Source: Sphingomonas sp. PP-CE-1G-424
GTDB taxonomy: Bacteria > Pseudomonadota > Alphaproteobacteria > Sphingomonadales > Sphingomonadaceae
NCBI RefSeq assembly: GCF_004341085.1
Contig: NZ_SLXW01000001.1
Location: forward strand, 930,001-994,000
DNA length: 64,000 nt
Direction: 5' to 3'
The notes beneath the pieces are model-generated. The model was not told where the DNA came from. It ran no database searches and saw nothing but the letters and a program-made list of their open reading frames with translations. A program made the translations under genes and the position numbers. Positions within the stretch are counted from its first letter, which is position 1; every line of letters begins with the position of its first letter. Below, in pieces: positions 47,301 through 59,360 of the stretch.

Positions 47301-47843
47301 ATGACGGATTATGTAACGCTCGCCGGCGGCTGCTTCTGGTGCACCGAGGCGGTATTCAAGGACGTGATCGGCGTGAAGAGCGCCGAGAGCGGCTATATCG
47401 GCGGCCACGTGCCGAACCCGAGCTACAAGCAGGTGTGCGGTGGCGACACCGGCCATGCCGAGGCGATCCGCATCGGCTTCGATCCGGAGCAGCTGAAGCT
47501 CGGCGACCTGCTCGACATCTTCTTCGCGACGCACGACGCGACGACGCTCAACCGGCAGGGCAACGACGTCGGCACGCAGTATCGCTCGGCGATGTTCCCG
47601 GCGGACGATGCGCAGAAGGCGGAGATGGAGGCGGCGTTGGAGCGGGCGCAGGCGGATTCGCCCAAGCCGATCGTCACGACGATCGAGCCGATGGACACGT
47701 GGTACGAGGCCGAGGGCTATCACCAGGATTACTGGGAAACCTCCGGCCGCTCGAACCCGTATTGCATGGCGGTGATCCCGCCGAAGCTGCAGAAGCTGCG
47801 CAAGAGCTTCGCCGCGCGGTCGAAGGCGGCGGTTAACGCGTAA
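47301..47843 (+). CDS. msrA: Peptide methionine sulfoxide reductase A
   Basis: A 180-residue repair enzyme for methionine-S-sulfoxide. The catalytic motif [11 protein letters not shown] carries C11 with C14 two residues on; [38 protein letters not shown] and [10 protein letters not shown] are conserved. ATG 47301 is six bases after AAAGGAG; an adjacent GTG at 47298 is less well spaced. No msrB in view. Confidence 0.96.
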   Translation: MTDYVTLAGGCFWCTEAVFKDVIGVKSAESGYIGGHVPNPSYKQVCGGDTGHAEAIRIGFDPEQLKLGDLLDIFFATHDATTLNRQGNDVGTQYRSAMFPADDAQKAEMEAALERAQADSPKPIVTTIEPMDTWYEAEGYHQDYWETSGRSNPYCMAVIPPKLQKLRKSFAARSKAAVNA

Positions 47844-47849
47844 GACAGA

Positions 47850-47955
47850 ATGGGTTCCCGCGAAGGCGCAAAGGTGATGAGAGCTGATATGCCCGTTCCG
47901 GCCTATCGAAAGATTGAAAATCTCTTCGCGCTTTTGCGCCTTCGCGTGAACTAGT
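47850..47955. repeat. Palindromic repeat, family H relative
   Basis: Arms gttcccgcgaaggcgcaaag and cttttgcgccttcgcgtgaac around an AT-richer centre; between the convergent msrA and tsaC. Confidence 0.75.
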
Positions 47956-47961
47956 CTTATT

Positions 47962-48981
47962 CTAACGATGCGCAGCACGGCGAAGGCGGTCGTTGATCGC
48001 TTCGCCGATGCCGTCGAATGGAATCGGCGCGATCGCGATCCTTGGGTGATCGTTCGCATCGGCGGCGTGAAGCAGGTCGAACAGCTTCGCCGCGGCTTCG
48101 ACTAGGTTGTTTGTGCCAGATAGCGTGACGTCTCCCCCGACGTCACCAAACCCGATCAACCACTCGCCCACGGCAGCTTCGGTCGCATTCAACCGGAGTG
48201 CCTTGCTCGGCGCATAATGGCTCTCCAGCTGCCCCGGCGCGGTAACCCCAAGCTCACTCCCCCCCGGCGAAGGCCGGGGCCCAATTGGGGGACGCTCGGG
48301 ATCAGCGCTGCGCCCGGTTACATCCGACGTTCCAATTGGGCCCCGGCCTTCGCCGGGGGGGTGTTGGAGGTGCTGGCGGATCGCTTCAGCCGTAACGGGC
48401 CCCGGCCGCAGCACTATCCGCCCAGCCACGATCGTCGACTCCAACCCCGCCTCGGTAGCCCCATCGTCGATAATCAACGGCACGTTCCCCCCCAGACTTC
48501 CCGCAACATGCGCCGCGGTAGTCGGTGAAATCCCCCCGCTCGCATTGGCCGAAGGTGCCGCCAAAGGCCGCCCCGACGCCACGATCAACGCCTGCATAGC
48601 CCGATGCCGCGGCACCCGAACCGCGATCGTATCCAACCCCGCCGTCACCAGCGAAGCGATCCCCGAATCCTCCCTTACCGGCAACACCAGAGTCAAAGGC
48701 CCCGGCCAAAACGCCTCGGCCAGCGCCCGAGCCTCCGCATCGAACACCGCGATCCGCTCCGCCGCCGCCAAGTCCGCCACATGCACGATCAGCGGATTGA
48801 AACTCGGCCGCCCCTTGGCCGCATAAATCCGCGCCACCGCCTCCGCATTGGTCGCGTCCGCCGCCAGCCCGTACACCGTCTCGGTCGGCACCGCGACGAT
48901 ACCGCCGTCGCGAATCAGCGCAGCCGCCTCGGCGATCGCGGCCGTGCCGTAGGGTAAAATCCGAGGGTGTGGACGGGTCAT
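47962..48981 (-). CDS. tsaC: L-threonylcarbamoyladenylate synthase, Sua5 type, with in-frame repeat insertion
   Basis: A 339-residue protein that makes threonylcarbamoyl-AMP, used by TsaD. The N-terminal YrdC domain (to about residue 200) has GGIVAVPTETVYGLAADA, KGRPSFNPLIVHV, FWPGPLTLVLP, and RPLAAPSANASGGISPT. The C-terminal Sua5 domain begins at the conserved TAPGQLESHYAPSKALRLN. Between them, residues 207-241 (QHPPGEGRGP.. to ..IGPRPSPGG) are encoded by a complete family A palindrome and have no counterpart in the family. The linker is a tolerant place for an insertion. ATG 48981 (MTRPHPRILPYG) is the natural start. Confidence 0.92.
   Translation of the reverse strand: MTRPHPRILPYGTAAIAEAAALIRDGGIVAVPTETVYGLAADATNAEAVARIYAAKGRPSFNPLIVHVADLAAAERIAVFDAEARALAEAFWPGPLTLVLPVREDSGIASLVTAGLDTIAVRVPRHRAMQALIVASGRPLAAPSANASGGISPTTAAHVAGSLGGNVPLIIDDGATEAGLESTIVAGRIVLRPGPVTAEAIRQHLQHPPGEGRGPIGTSDVTGRSADPERPPIGPRPSPGGSELGVTAPGQLESHYAPSKALRLNATEAAVGEWLIGFGDVGGDVTLSGTNNLVEAAAKLFDLLHAADANDHPRIAIAPIPFDGIGEAINDRLRRAAHR
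48259..48361. repeat. Family A palindrome inside the tsaC reading frame
   Basis: A perfect 30-bp inverted repeat: arms at 48259-48288 and 48332-48361 (cccccccggcgaaggccggg.. and its complement), each ending inward in cccaattgg, with a 43-bp centre. It is coding on the minus strand and leaves the frame open. Confidence 0.95.
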
Positions 48982-49027
48982 TCCACAGGCGTATAGCGGG
49001 TCCAAACCGTAGCGATAAGAGGATGCG

Positions 49028-50740
49028 ATGGCCTTCACTCCAGCAACCACCGAACAGCGTTTCGTGCTCGACCATGTCGTGCGGATCGGCGAGATCGCCG
49101 CGACCGAACGCTATGCCGCCGCCAGCGACGACGTCGTCGATGCGGTCCTCGAAGGCGTCGGGCAATTGGCGTCAGGCGAATGGGCCCCGCTCAACCGCAC
49201 CGGCGACACCGTCGGCGCGAAATGGACCCCGGACGGCGTGGTCATGCCCGACGGCTTCGCGCAGGCGTACAAGGATTATGTCGAGGGCGGCTGGGGCGGA
49301 ATCGGCGTCGAGGAAGAATGGGGCGGGCAGGGCCTGCCGTTCGCGATCCAGACCGCGGTGCTCGACACATTGGGCTCGGCCAACATGGGCTTCGCGCTCT
49401 GCCCGACGCTGACCGTCGGCGCGATCGAGGCGCTCCAGCATCACGGCAGCCCTGAGCAGCAGGCGCTCTACCTCCCCCATCTCGCGACCGGCGAATGGAC
49501 CGGCACGATGAACCTCACTGAGCCGCAGGCGGGCTCCGACGTCGGTGCGCTGCGTGCGACCGCCACGCCACTCGGCGACGGCAAATGGAGCATCAAGGGC
49601 ACCAAGATCTACATCTCGTTCGGCGATCACGACATGGCGCCGAACATCGTCCACCTCGTCCTCGCGCGGACACCGGGCGCACCGGCAGGCACGAAGGGCA
49701 TCTCGCTGTTCCTCGTCCCCAAGTTCCGCCTTCAGGAAGACGGTACGCCGGGCGACTTCAACGACGTCCGCGTCGTCTCGATCGAGCACAAGATGGGCCT
49801 CCACGCGTCCCCCACCTGCGTGCTGAGCTTCGGCGACAATGACGACTGCATCGGCGAGCTGATCGGCGCGGAGCTCGGCGGCATTCGCGCGATGTTCACG
49901 ATGATGAACAACGCGCGGTTGAACGTCGGCCTCCAGGGCGTCCAGGTCGCCGAAGGTGCGACGCAAGGCGCGGTCGCCTATGCGCTCGACCGCGTCCAGT
50001 CGGCGCGCGCCGGTTCGCCGAACAAGGACTCGGTCAAGATCGTCGAGCATCCCGACGTCCGTCGCATGCTGATGCGGATGAAGGCGCAGACCCAGGCCGC
50101 ACGCGCGCTCGTCTACTACGCGGCAGGGCAGGTCGATCGCGCCAATCTCGGCGACCATGCCGCGCGCAACCGCCTCGAACTCGTCACGCCATTGGCCAAG
50201 GCGCACGGCACCGATCTCGGCAACGAGGTCGCGTCGCTCGGCATCCAGGTCTATGGCGGCATGGGCTATGTCGAGGAAACCGGCGCCGCGCAGTATTTCC
50301 GCGATGCCCGCATCACTCCGATCTACGAGGGCACCAACGGCATCCAGGCGGCGGATCTGGTCGGGCGGAAACTCGGTCTCGACAATGGCGGCGCGTTCGC
50401 CGCGCTGATCGCCGACATTCGCGCGGAGGCGAAGGACGATCGGCTCTTGGCACTGGTCGACGCGTGCGAAGCGATCGGGCGTAAGCTCGCCACCGCGGAC
50501 GCCGACGACAAGCTGGCGGCAAGCTACCCGTTCCTCACCATGCTGTCGGTCGCCACCTGCGGCTGGCTGATGGAGCGGCAGGGCGGCGTCGCGGGCAGTG
50601 ACGATTTCGGCCGGATGAAGACCGCGGCGGTGCGCTTCTACCTCGACCAGATCGTCCCCGAGGCGATGGGCCTCAACGCCGCCGCCAACGCGAGCGCGGC
50701 CGTCTTGTACTCGATCGAAGCGGACCTGTTCGCGGCCTGA
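49028..50740 (+). CDS. Acyl-CoA dehydrogenase
   Basis: A 570-residue flavoenzyme of the larger acyl-CoA dehydrogenase subgroup that carries an extra C-terminal domain. N-terminal helical part to about 160, then the substrate/FAD region MNLTEPQAGSDVGALRATATP and GTKIYISFGDHD, AILE-like LGIQVYGGMGYVEETGAAQYFRDARITPIYEGTNGIQ with the catalytic glutamate in YEGTNGIQ, and the C-terminal extension KLAASYPFLTMLSVATCGWLM. It takes part in beta-oxidation or in catabolism of a related acyl-CoA. Divergent from tsaC over 46 bp. Confidence 0.93.
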   Translation: MAFTPATTEQRFVLDHVVRIGEIAATERYAAASDDVVDAVLEGVGQLASGEWAPLNRTGDTVGAKWTPDGVVMPDGFAQAYKDYVEGGWGGIGVEEEWGGQGLPFAIQTAVLDTLGSANMGFALCPTLTVGAIEALQHHGSPEQQALYLPHLATGEWTGTMNLTEPQAGSDVGALRATATPLGDGKWSIKGTKIYISFGDHDMAPNIVHLVLARTPGAPAGTKGISLFLVPKFRLQEDGTPGDFNDVRVVSIEHKMGLHASPTCVLSFGDNDDCIGELIGAELGGIRAMFTMMNNARLNVGLQGVQVAEGATQGAVAYALDRVQSARAGSPNKDSVKIVEHPDVRRMLMRMKAQTQAARALVYYAAGQVDRANLGDHAARNRLELVTPLAKAHGTDLGNEVASLGIQVYGGMGYVEETGAAQYFRDARITPIYEGTNGIQAADLVGRKLGLDNGGAFAALIADIRAEAKDDRLLALVDACEAIGRKLATADADDKLAASYPFLTMLSVATCGWLMERQGGVAGSDDFGRMKTAAVRFYLDQIVPEAMGLNAAANASAAVLYSIEADLFAA

Positions 50741-50757
50741 TCTTGTCCTCACTCCCC

Positions 50758-50840
50758 CGTCATCCTGACGAAAGTCAGGATCCAGAGCCAAGCACGTTAG
50801 CCCCTTTGGCTCTGGATCCTGGGTCGAGCCCAGGATGACG
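50758..50840. repeat. Palindromic repeat, family C
   Basis: Arms cgtcatcctgacgaaagtca and gagcccaggatgacg with gatccagagcc and ggctctggatc boxes. Downstream of the acyl-CoA dehydrogenase gene. Confidence 0.8.
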
Positions 50841-50891
50841 AAATTGGAATGCCGGCCTCCTGCCCATTCGTGCAAACGCGCCGTCCCCCCT

Positions 50892-51020
50892 TGATCCTCC
50901 CCCGCAAGGGGGAGGTGGCACCGAAGGTGACGGAGGGGGAGGGCTACGCAACGGCAGTGATGCCTTACCGCCCCCTCCGTCTGGCAAGCGCCAGCCACCT
51001 CCCCCTTGCGGGGGAGGATC
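50892..51020. repeat. Palindromic repeat, family D
   Basis: Arms tgatcctcccccgcaaggg and cccttgcgggggaggatcg, inner ggagggggagg and ccccctccgtctggc. Confidence 0.82.
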
Positions 51021-51175
51021 GCGAGGGACGCCACTGGTCACGACAGCCAAACCACGCCGTCATGCCAGGCTCGTTCCGGCATCCACCCTTCCGCAGATCC
51101 GAGGGAAATGAGAACGCGGAACGTTGGTCCCCGGAACAAGCCCGGGGTGACGGAACAAGCAGGGATGGCGCCCCT

Positions 51176-51252
51176 TGTCCGTTCGCCCTGAGCGTAGTCG
51201 AAGGGCATGCCCAATTCATAAGCGCTTCGACTTCGCTCAGCACGAACGGGGG
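51176..51252. repeat. Palindromic repeat, family G, shorter form
   Basis: Arms gtccgttcgccctgagcgta and gcttcgacttcgctcagcacgaacgg, with cgaaggg near the centre. The remaining part of the gap 50741-51352 shows no gene. Confidence 0.65.
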
Positions 51253-51352
51253 AGGGGCGCGCTGCATCGCTCGCAACATCTGGTTCCCAACCACTCGACG
51301 GCCCCGCGCAACGAACGGTATGGGTAGGCGGAAATCTCTGAAAGCCCGACCG

Positions 51353-52171
51353 ATGTTCGACCTCGACGCCTATCTCCTCCGTGTCGCCATGCCCGCGCGC
51401 CCGACGCTTGACTCGATCGGTCTCGGCCGCCTGCAACACGCGCACCGTCTCTCGATTCCGTTCGAGGATCTCGACGTCGTCCTCGGCCGCGGCATCGCGA
51501 TCGACACCACATCGGTGTTCGCCAAGCTCGTCACCGCACGGCGCGGCGGCTATTGCTTCGAGCACAACCGCCTCTTCCTCGACGCGCTTGCGGATCTCGG
51601 CTTCACCGCCCGCCCGCTGCTCGCGCGCGTCTGGTACGCCGCGACCGACCTGCCGCCACCGCTCACGCACACCTTCGCGCTGGTGACGATCGACGGCCAG
51701 GACTGGATCGCCGATACCGGTTTCGGCGGCAGCTACACGCCCGTCCTTCCGCTAGCCGATGGTGCGGAGGGCACCGCCCCCGACGGCGCCCGTTTCCGCC
51801 TCGAAGCGACCGAAAGCGGCTGGATGCTGCTCCGCGACGGCGATCCGATGACGACCGACGGTCGCGGGATCGGCGAGGGATTCCAGCCGCAATACAGCTT
51901 CACGCTCGCGCAGGTGTTCGACGCAGATCTGGCGCTGTCGAACCACTGGACCTCGACCGCGCCGTCCAGCCGCTTCACGCACACGCCGATCGCCAGCATC
52001 GTCCTGCCCAATGGCTTCGCATCGCTGATCGGCCGCAACTACCGCCGACGTTCGGGGACCGATACGACCGTCGGCGAGATCACCGATCCGCGCGTCTACC
52101 GCATCCGCATGAGCCTGTTGTTCGGGATCGACCTGAGCGTCGAGGATGTCGCCGCGCTCGGATTGTTCTGA
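51353..52171 (+). CDS. Arylamine N-acetyltransferase
   Basis: A 272-residue enzyme that acetylates arylamines and arylhydrazines from acetyl-CoA. The Cys-His-Asp triad is complete: C68 in RRGGYCFEHN, H106 in LTHTFALV, and D121 in WIADTGFGG. IPFEDLDVVLG and the late VLPNGFASLIGRNYRRR are also NAT features. The ATG at 51353 gives the standard MFDLDAYLLR start; the frame upstream is only repeat sequence. No strong ribosome site is visible. Confidence 0.94.
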   Translation: MFDLDAYLLRVAMPARPTLDSIGLGRLQHAHRLSIPFEDLDVVLGRGIAIDTTSVFAKLVTARRGGYCFEHNRLFLDALADLGFTARPLLARVWYAATDLPPPLTHTFALVTIDGQDWIADTGFGGSYTPVLPLADGAEGTAPDGARFRLEATESGWMLLRDGDPMTTDGRGIGEGFQPQYSFTLAQVFDADLALSNHWTSTAPSSRFTHTPIASIVLPNGFASLIGRNYRRRSGTDTTVGEITDPRVYRIRMSLLFGIDLSVEDVAALGLF

Positions 52172-52183
52172 AGTTCAATCCAC

Positions 52184-52338
52184 TCCGTTCGTGCTGAGTA
52201 GCGACCGAGTAGCTCCGTCAGGAGCGTATCGAGGGTGCGTATCGAAGCTTGGGTTCCACGCGCCAACCTGTCCTTCGATACGTCCTCTCGATACGCGGCT
52301 TCGCCACTACTCGATGACTACTTAGGACGAACGGGGGA
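52184..52338. repeat. Palindromic repeat, family G
   Basis: Arms gttcgtgctgagtagcgacc..gagtagctccgtcaggagcg and ..tcgatacgc..actactc..cgaacggg. It holds two direct cgtatcga boxes and fills most of the gap to the GntR gene, with which the NAT gene converges. Confidence 0.75.
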
Positions 52339-52412
52339 GGGGGAGTACGAACGAGAGAGGGTGAGGACAAACGCAAGGGGCAGGGGAGGCGAAGGAATTC
52401 GCTCGCAGCGAC

Positions 52413-52769
52413 TTACGCCCGCTCCCGCTCCAGCAGATCATGCGCATCCAGCCCCAACAGATCGATATGCCCCAAGATCCTGGGCCACTGCGTCGTCACG
52501 AAATTCTCGCGCTCCGCTACACGCAAAGCTTCCGCAGCACCCGGCATCACGAACATCCCGACGCCGCGTCGCACCTCGACATAGCCGTCGTCCTGGAAGC
52601 TCTGATACGCCTTGGCGACCGTCAGCGGGTTCGCGCCCTGCTCGGCGGCGAACGCGCGGACCGACGGCAGTTGGTCGCCCGCGCGATAGTCGCCGCGAAG
52701 TATCCCCGCGGCGATCGTGCTGCGGAGGCGGATATATACGGGGCTGTCGTCGCTGCTGAGCGCTGTCAT
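52413..52769 (-). CDS. GntR family regulator, YtrA subgroup
   Basis: A 118-residue repressor. The winged helix-turn-helix covers residues 9-75 (PVYIRLRSTIAAGILRGDYRAGDQLPSVRAFA..ANPLTVAKAYQSFQDDGYVEVRRGVGMFV). The short C-terminal part (about 40 residues) is typical of YtrA, which usually controls an adjacent ABC transporter; no such transporter is present here. Next upstream is a nitroreductase gene on the same strand, 37 bp away, a possible partner. Confidence 0.88.
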   Translation of the reverse strand: MTALSSDDSPVYIRLRSTIAAGILRGDYRAGDQLPSVRAFAAEQGANPLTVAKAYQSFQDDGYVEVRRGVGMFVMPGAAEALRVAERENFVTTQWPRILGHIDLLGLDAHDLLERERA

Positions 52770-52806
52770 GCTGTTCTAATACAGCAATTAGCTCCAAAGT
52801 CGAGCC

Positions 52807-53382
52807 TTACGAGGCCCAATGGCTTACGAGCCGTGCCATATCCGGGCGAGGCCGTTCGTCGAGCGCCCGCGACGGCGTGCCGATGAACATGAACCCCGCG
52901 ATCCGCTCCGCCGCCGTCCCGAACGCATCGCGCACCAAGTCCGAATAGGCCGGCCACCCCGTCAGCCAACCGCCCGCAAACCCCTCCGCATGCACCGCGT
53001 GAAGCAGGTTCATGCACGCCGCCCCCGCCGAAAGCTCCTGTTCCCAAAGCGGAATCTTGCTCTCCTTCGGCGACGACAGCACGACCACCAGCGTCGGCGC
53101 CTGGTGCGCGAACTGGTCGAGCGATTCGAGTTCGGTCCGCGACGCCGCAGGCCGCTCCGCCAGATACGCGTCTGTAATCAGCGTCGACAGCGCCGCGCGG
53201 TGTTCGTCACCCACGACGACGAACCGCCACGGCGCGAGCTTGCCGTGATCGGGCGTCCGCGCCGCGATCTCGAGGATCGTCGCCAGCTGGTAGGAATCGG
53301 GGCCGGGCGCGATCAAATCGCGCGGTTTGCCCGAACGGCGGGTGGCGAGCAGCGAGAGCGGCGTGGAGCGATCGTTGAGCAT
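52807..53382 (-). CDS. Nitroreductase family protein
   Basis: A 191-residue FMN-dependent oxidoreductase of the YdjA/RutE-like group. It begins LLATRRSGKPRDLIAPGPD, has ARTPDHGKLAPWRFVVVGDEHR, QELSAGAACMNLLHAVHAEGFAGGWLTG, and FIGTPSRALDERPRP. It reduces nitro or quinone compounds with NAD(P)H; the true substrate is unknown. It diverges from the peptide transporter across 108 bp and may share a transcript with the GntR gene. Confidence 0.88.
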   Translation of the reverse strand: MLNDRSTPLSLLATRRSGKPRDLIAPGPDSYQLATILEIAARTPDHGKLAPWRFVVVGDEHRAALSTLITDAYLAERPAASRTELESLDQFAHQAPTLVVVLSSPKESKIPLWEQELSAGAACMNLLHAVHAEGFAGGWLTGWPAYSDLVRDAFGTAAERIAGFMFIGTPSRALDERPRPDMARLVSHWAS

Positions 53383-53490
53383 GCTCCGGCAGATAGGCCC
53401 TGATGTGCGATATTTACAGTCCGGGCTTTGTCGTTAAGTTGCGCGCGATCGAGCGCCCGTCAGCAGCGCACCAAGGAGCTTCATCACCAC

Positions 53491-55092
53491 ATGGCCAATC
53501 CCCACGCGATCAGGGGCAGCGGCGTTCCTGCCGATGCGAAGACGTTTTTCGGGCACCCGCGCGGGCTGTTCATGCTGTTCTTCGTCGAGCTGTGGGAGCG
53601 CTTTTCGTTCTACGGCATGCGGGCGATCCTGGTGCTGTATCTCACCAAGCATTTCCTGTTTGGCGATGAGCCGTCCTACGCGATCTACGGCGCGTATACC
53701 TCAATGGTGTACATCACGCCGATCATCGGCGGCTACCTGTCCGACCGCTTCCTGGGGCCGCGCAAAGCGGTGCTCGCGGGCGGCATCTTCATCACGCTCG
53801 GCCATCTGCTGCTGGCGATCGTCGAGGCGCCGCAGGGCGTGCACGGCGCCGCACTCAACGGCTTCTATCTCGGTCTCGCCTTCATCATCGTCGGCACCGG
53901 CTTCCTGAAGGCGAACATCTCGGTGCTCGTCGGCAAGCTCTACGCCCGCGAGGACATGCGGCGCGATGGGGCGTTCTCGATCTTCTACATGGGGATCAAC
54001 ACCGGCGCGTTCGTCGGCCCGATCGCGGTCGGCATCCTCGGCGAGACGGTCGGCTGGTCGTACGGTTTCGGCGCCGCGGGCATCGGCATGGCGCTCGGGC
54101 TGATCATGTTCATCCTGTTCCAGCGCGAACTGCACGGTGTCGGCGAGGCGCCCGACGCTGCCGTGCTCGCATCGAAGCCGGTTGCCGGGCTGTCGATCGA
54201 ATGGCTGATCTATCTCGGCGGGATCGTCGGCGTCGCCGTCTCGTGGTGGCTGGTGCGCAGCCAGGGCGTCGTCGGCACCGCGCTGATCGTCGCGTCGCTC
54301 GTCACCGTCGGCTACATCCTGTGGACCGCGGTCGCCAAGCTGCCGCGCGTCGACCGCGACCGGATCTTCGCCGCGCTGTTCCTGATCGCGCTGGCGCCGC
54401 TGTTCTGGGCGCTGTTCGAGCAGACCGGGTCGTCGCTCAACGTCTACACCGATCAGTCGGTCGACCGCGTCGTGTTCGGCTGGACTATCCCCGCCTCGGT
54501 GTTCCAGTCGGTCAACCCGTTCTTCATCATCACGCTGGCGCCGGTGTTCGCGGCGATCTGGACCAGGCTCGGCAAGTCGGGGCTAGAGCCGAGCGCGCCG
54601 TTCAAGTTCGGCATCGGCCTGATCCTGGTCGGCGCGGGCTTCTTCGTGCTGACGCTCGGTGCGCCGGCCCAGGGCCTGACCCCGGCGATCTTCGTCGTAC
54701 TGCTCTACATGCTGCATTCGATGGCCGAGCTCTGCTTCTCGCCGATCGGCCTGTCGTCGATGACGCGGCTGTCGGTGCCGAGCATGACCGGGCTGATGAT
54801 GGGCACGTGGTTCCTGGCGACTGCAGGCGGCAATTTCCTCGCCGGCCTGATCGCGCAGGCGACCGGCGGCGAGGGGGCTGGCGTCGGGCGGGTGCTCGAA
54901 GTGTACGGTCGGATCGGCTGGTTCGCGATCGGCGTCGGCGTGGTCGTGCTGGTGCTCGCGCCGTTCGTGACCAAGCTGATGCATCTCGACCAGATGGGCG
55001 CGGTCGATCACGCGATGGCCGGCCAGAACGAACTCGGCGAGCCGGGCGCTGCCGGCCTCGACACCCGCGGCGAGCAGGTACCGCGAGGCTGA
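53491..55092 (+). CDS. Proton-dependent oligopeptide (POT/PTR) transporter
   Basis: A 533-residue inner-membrane symporter with 12-14 predicted helices. The ExxER-type proton motif is in FVELWERFSFYGMRAILVLYL; GGYLSDRFLGPRKAV, GTGFLKANISVLVG and FSIFYMGINTGAFVGP are PTR signatures. It imports di- and tripeptides. ATG 53491 follows AAGGAG by 12 bases; the frame 21 codons further upstream is not needed. Followed by a family E repeat. Confidence 0.93.
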   Translation: MANPHAIRGSGVPADAKTFFGHPRGLFMLFFVELWERFSFYGMRAILVLYLTKHFLFGDEPSYAIYGAYTSMVYITPIIGGYLSDRFLGPRKAVLAGGIFITLGHLLLAIVEAPQGVHGAALNGFYLGLAFIIVGTGFLKANISVLVGKLYAREDMRRDGAFSIFYMGINTGAFVGPIAVGILGETVGWSYGFGAAGIGMALGLIMFILFQRELHGVGEAPDAAVLASKPVAGLSIEWLIYLGGIVGVAVSWWLVRSQGVVGTALIVASLVTVGYILWTAVAKLPRVDRDRIFAALFLIALAPLFWALFEQTGSSLNVYTDQSVDRVVFGWTIPASVFQSVNPFFIITLAPVFAAIWTRLGKSGLEPSAPFKFGIGLILVGAGFFVLTLGAPAQGLTPAIFVVLLYMLHSMAELCFSPIGLSSMTRLSVPSMTGLMMGTWFLATAGGNFLAGLIAQATGGEGAGVGRVLEVYGRIGWFAIGVGVVVLVLAPFVTKLMHLDQMGAVDHAMAGQNELGEPGAAGLDTRGEQVPRG

Positions 55093-55101
55093 CGCAGAAA
55101 T

Positions 55102-55207
55102 TCCCCTCCCGCTTGCGGGAGGGGTTAGGGGAGGGCGCGACGTACGTACCGGCGTCCGGTCTATGAGGCACGCCCCTCCCCCGACCCCTCCCGTAAACGG
55201 GAGGGGA
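55102..55207. repeat. Palindromic repeat, family E
   Basis: Arms ttcccctcccgcttgcggg and cctcccgtaaacgggagggg. Its centre (55141-55159) is identical to that of the copy at 16941. Confidence 0.85.
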
Positions 55208-55211
55208 GCAG

Positions 55212-56178
<967 letters not shown>

Positions 56179-56204
<26 letters not shown>

Positions 56205-57450
56205 GGGTGTTCTCCTGAGCGCCGACGCGATCGGACCGCGCTGCGACGGAGATGGTAACGGCGGTGTCCATCGTCACGTTCCCGACGGTGCGAAACAGGT
56301 CGGGTATGGTCTCGACTGCGATGAGCAGACCCAGGACCTCGAGCGGGATGCCCATCGCCAGCGCCACCGGCGCGACCGACGCGACGAAGCTGATCGTACC
56401 GGGCAGCGAGATCGACCCCATCGTCGTGATCGCCGCGGTCGCCACGCCCGCCGCCATCTGCCCCGGCCCGATCGGCAGCCCCAGCCAGTGCGCGACGTAC
56501 AGCGCCACGGCTAGGTTCATCGCCGGGCTGGTCGCGCGGAACACCGCGACCGACAGCGGCAGGACGATTCCGGCGGTGGCGGGCGACGCACCGAGATCGG
56601 TCGAGGCCTTCAGCATCGCCGGCAGCGAGGCGAGCGACGACTGCGTGCTGATCGCCACCGCCTGCGCCGGCGCGACCGCGCGCGCGAACCGGCCAAAGCC
56701 GACCCGCCCGCCGATCATCCCGATCGGATAGGCGGACAGCAGGACGATGAAGCCGATCGCCGAAACGCAGACGATATAGTGGAGCAGCGCGCCGAACGCC
56801 GCCGTACCGGTGCGCGCACCGACCCCGTAGGCGAGCGCGAAGATGCCGATCGGTGCGAGCTTCAGCACCCATTTGATGATGATCAACAGCGCGTCGACGA
56901 CCGCCTGGAAGAAGCCGGTCAGTATGCGGCGACGATCGTCGGGCAGCTTCGTCACGGCAAAGGCGAAGGTCAGCGCGAAGACCGTGAGCGGCAGGAACGA
57001 GTCGCTGGAGGCTGCGGCGACGATGTTGGTCGGCACGATCGTATCGAAGAACGCGCCGATCCCCGGCACCGGCCCGACCGGCGCGGCGCCCGTCAATGCG
57101 GCCCGCAGCGCGGCGCCGAGCGCGTGCGGCAACGGAAAGGCATCGAGGATCAACGGCATGACCAGCGCGGACATGATCGTCGTGCTCCACAGGATGACGA
57201 CGATCATCACCATCGCGCGCACGGTAATCCGCCCGGCGCGCGCCGCCTCGGTGGTCGCGCCGATCCCGGTCACGAGCAGCCCGACGACCAGCGGCACGAT
57301 CACCATCTGCAACCCGTGCAGCCATGCAGAGCCAATCGGCTGGGTCACCGCCGTCGCCGCGATCGCGTTCGCCGGCGACCAGGCCGCCGCGGCGATGCCC
57401 ATCGCGATGCCGCCGATCAGGGCCGCTAGAATCCGTGTAGTCTGCGACAT
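56179..57450 (-). CDS. Dicarboxylate/amino acid:cation symporter (DAACS family)
   Basis: A 423-residue membrane protein with about eight helices and two re-entrant loops. Typical GltP/DctA features: [56 protein letters not shown] (serine-rich hairpin), [20 protein letters not shown] and [16 protein letters not shown]. The substrate is probably an acidic amino acid or C4-dicarboxylate. It is transcribed towards the aldo/keto reductase gene, overlaps it, and diverges from glmM over 69 bp. Confidence 0.9.
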
Positions 57451-57519
57451 GCTCGCCCTTCGTGATGTACCGCGCTATCAAACGGATCGGACACCGATAC
57501 GGGACGGAAAGCACGCGCG

Positions 57520-58859
<1,340 letters not shown>

Positions 58860-58860
<1 letters not shown>

Positions 58861-59075
58861 TGTTGGAGATGCGCCGCGCCTGCGAACGCTGCACGACCGA
58901 CTTGCCCGCCGATGCACCCGGCGCGTTCATCTGCTCGTTCGAATGCACCTTCTGCGCGGAATGCGCCGACGCGCTCGACGAGCGGTGTCCGAACTGCGGT
59001 GGCGAATTGTTGGATCGCCCGACAAGGCTGGGCGAGGCGCCGCCGCAAAAGCCGGCAGCGGGCAGACGGCACTAG
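58860..59075 (+). CDS. DUF1272 zinc-finger-like protein
   Basis: A 71-residue protein with eight cysteines: CERC (C8, C11), ICSFECTFCAEC, and RCPNCGGEL. The pattern corresponds to DUF1272, small proteins common in proteobacteria and presumed to bind zinc. The start codon overlaps the glmM stop, so it is translated from the glmM message. Function unknown. Confidence 0.85.
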
Positions 59076-59141
59076 GCGCGGTTCGAGAGGAACGGTGCGA
59101 GTAAGCGCCACCCAACCACTTCTACCACCCCAACCCTTCTA

Positions 59142-59245
59142 CCACCCCGGCGGAGGCCGGGGCCCAGTTGGAAAGGTCCAGGTAACAGATCGCAACCCTC
59201 AGTCAGCAACGTCCCCCAACTGGGCCCCGGCCTCCGCCGGGGTGG
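59142..59245. repeat. Palindromic repeat, family A
   Basis: Arms ccaccccggcggaggccgg and ccggcctccgccggggtgg, with cccagttgg and caactgggc boxes. Between the DUF1272 gene and thiD. Confidence 0.9.
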
Positions 59246-59360
59246 TGAGAGGAGAGCGTATCCCTGTCCTACATCCTACCGATCATGACATAGCCCACCA
59301 TATGACCGCCAACCGCGCCAACCCCAGTCCGGCATCCCCAGTCCAACCCCGCCTCAGGCA

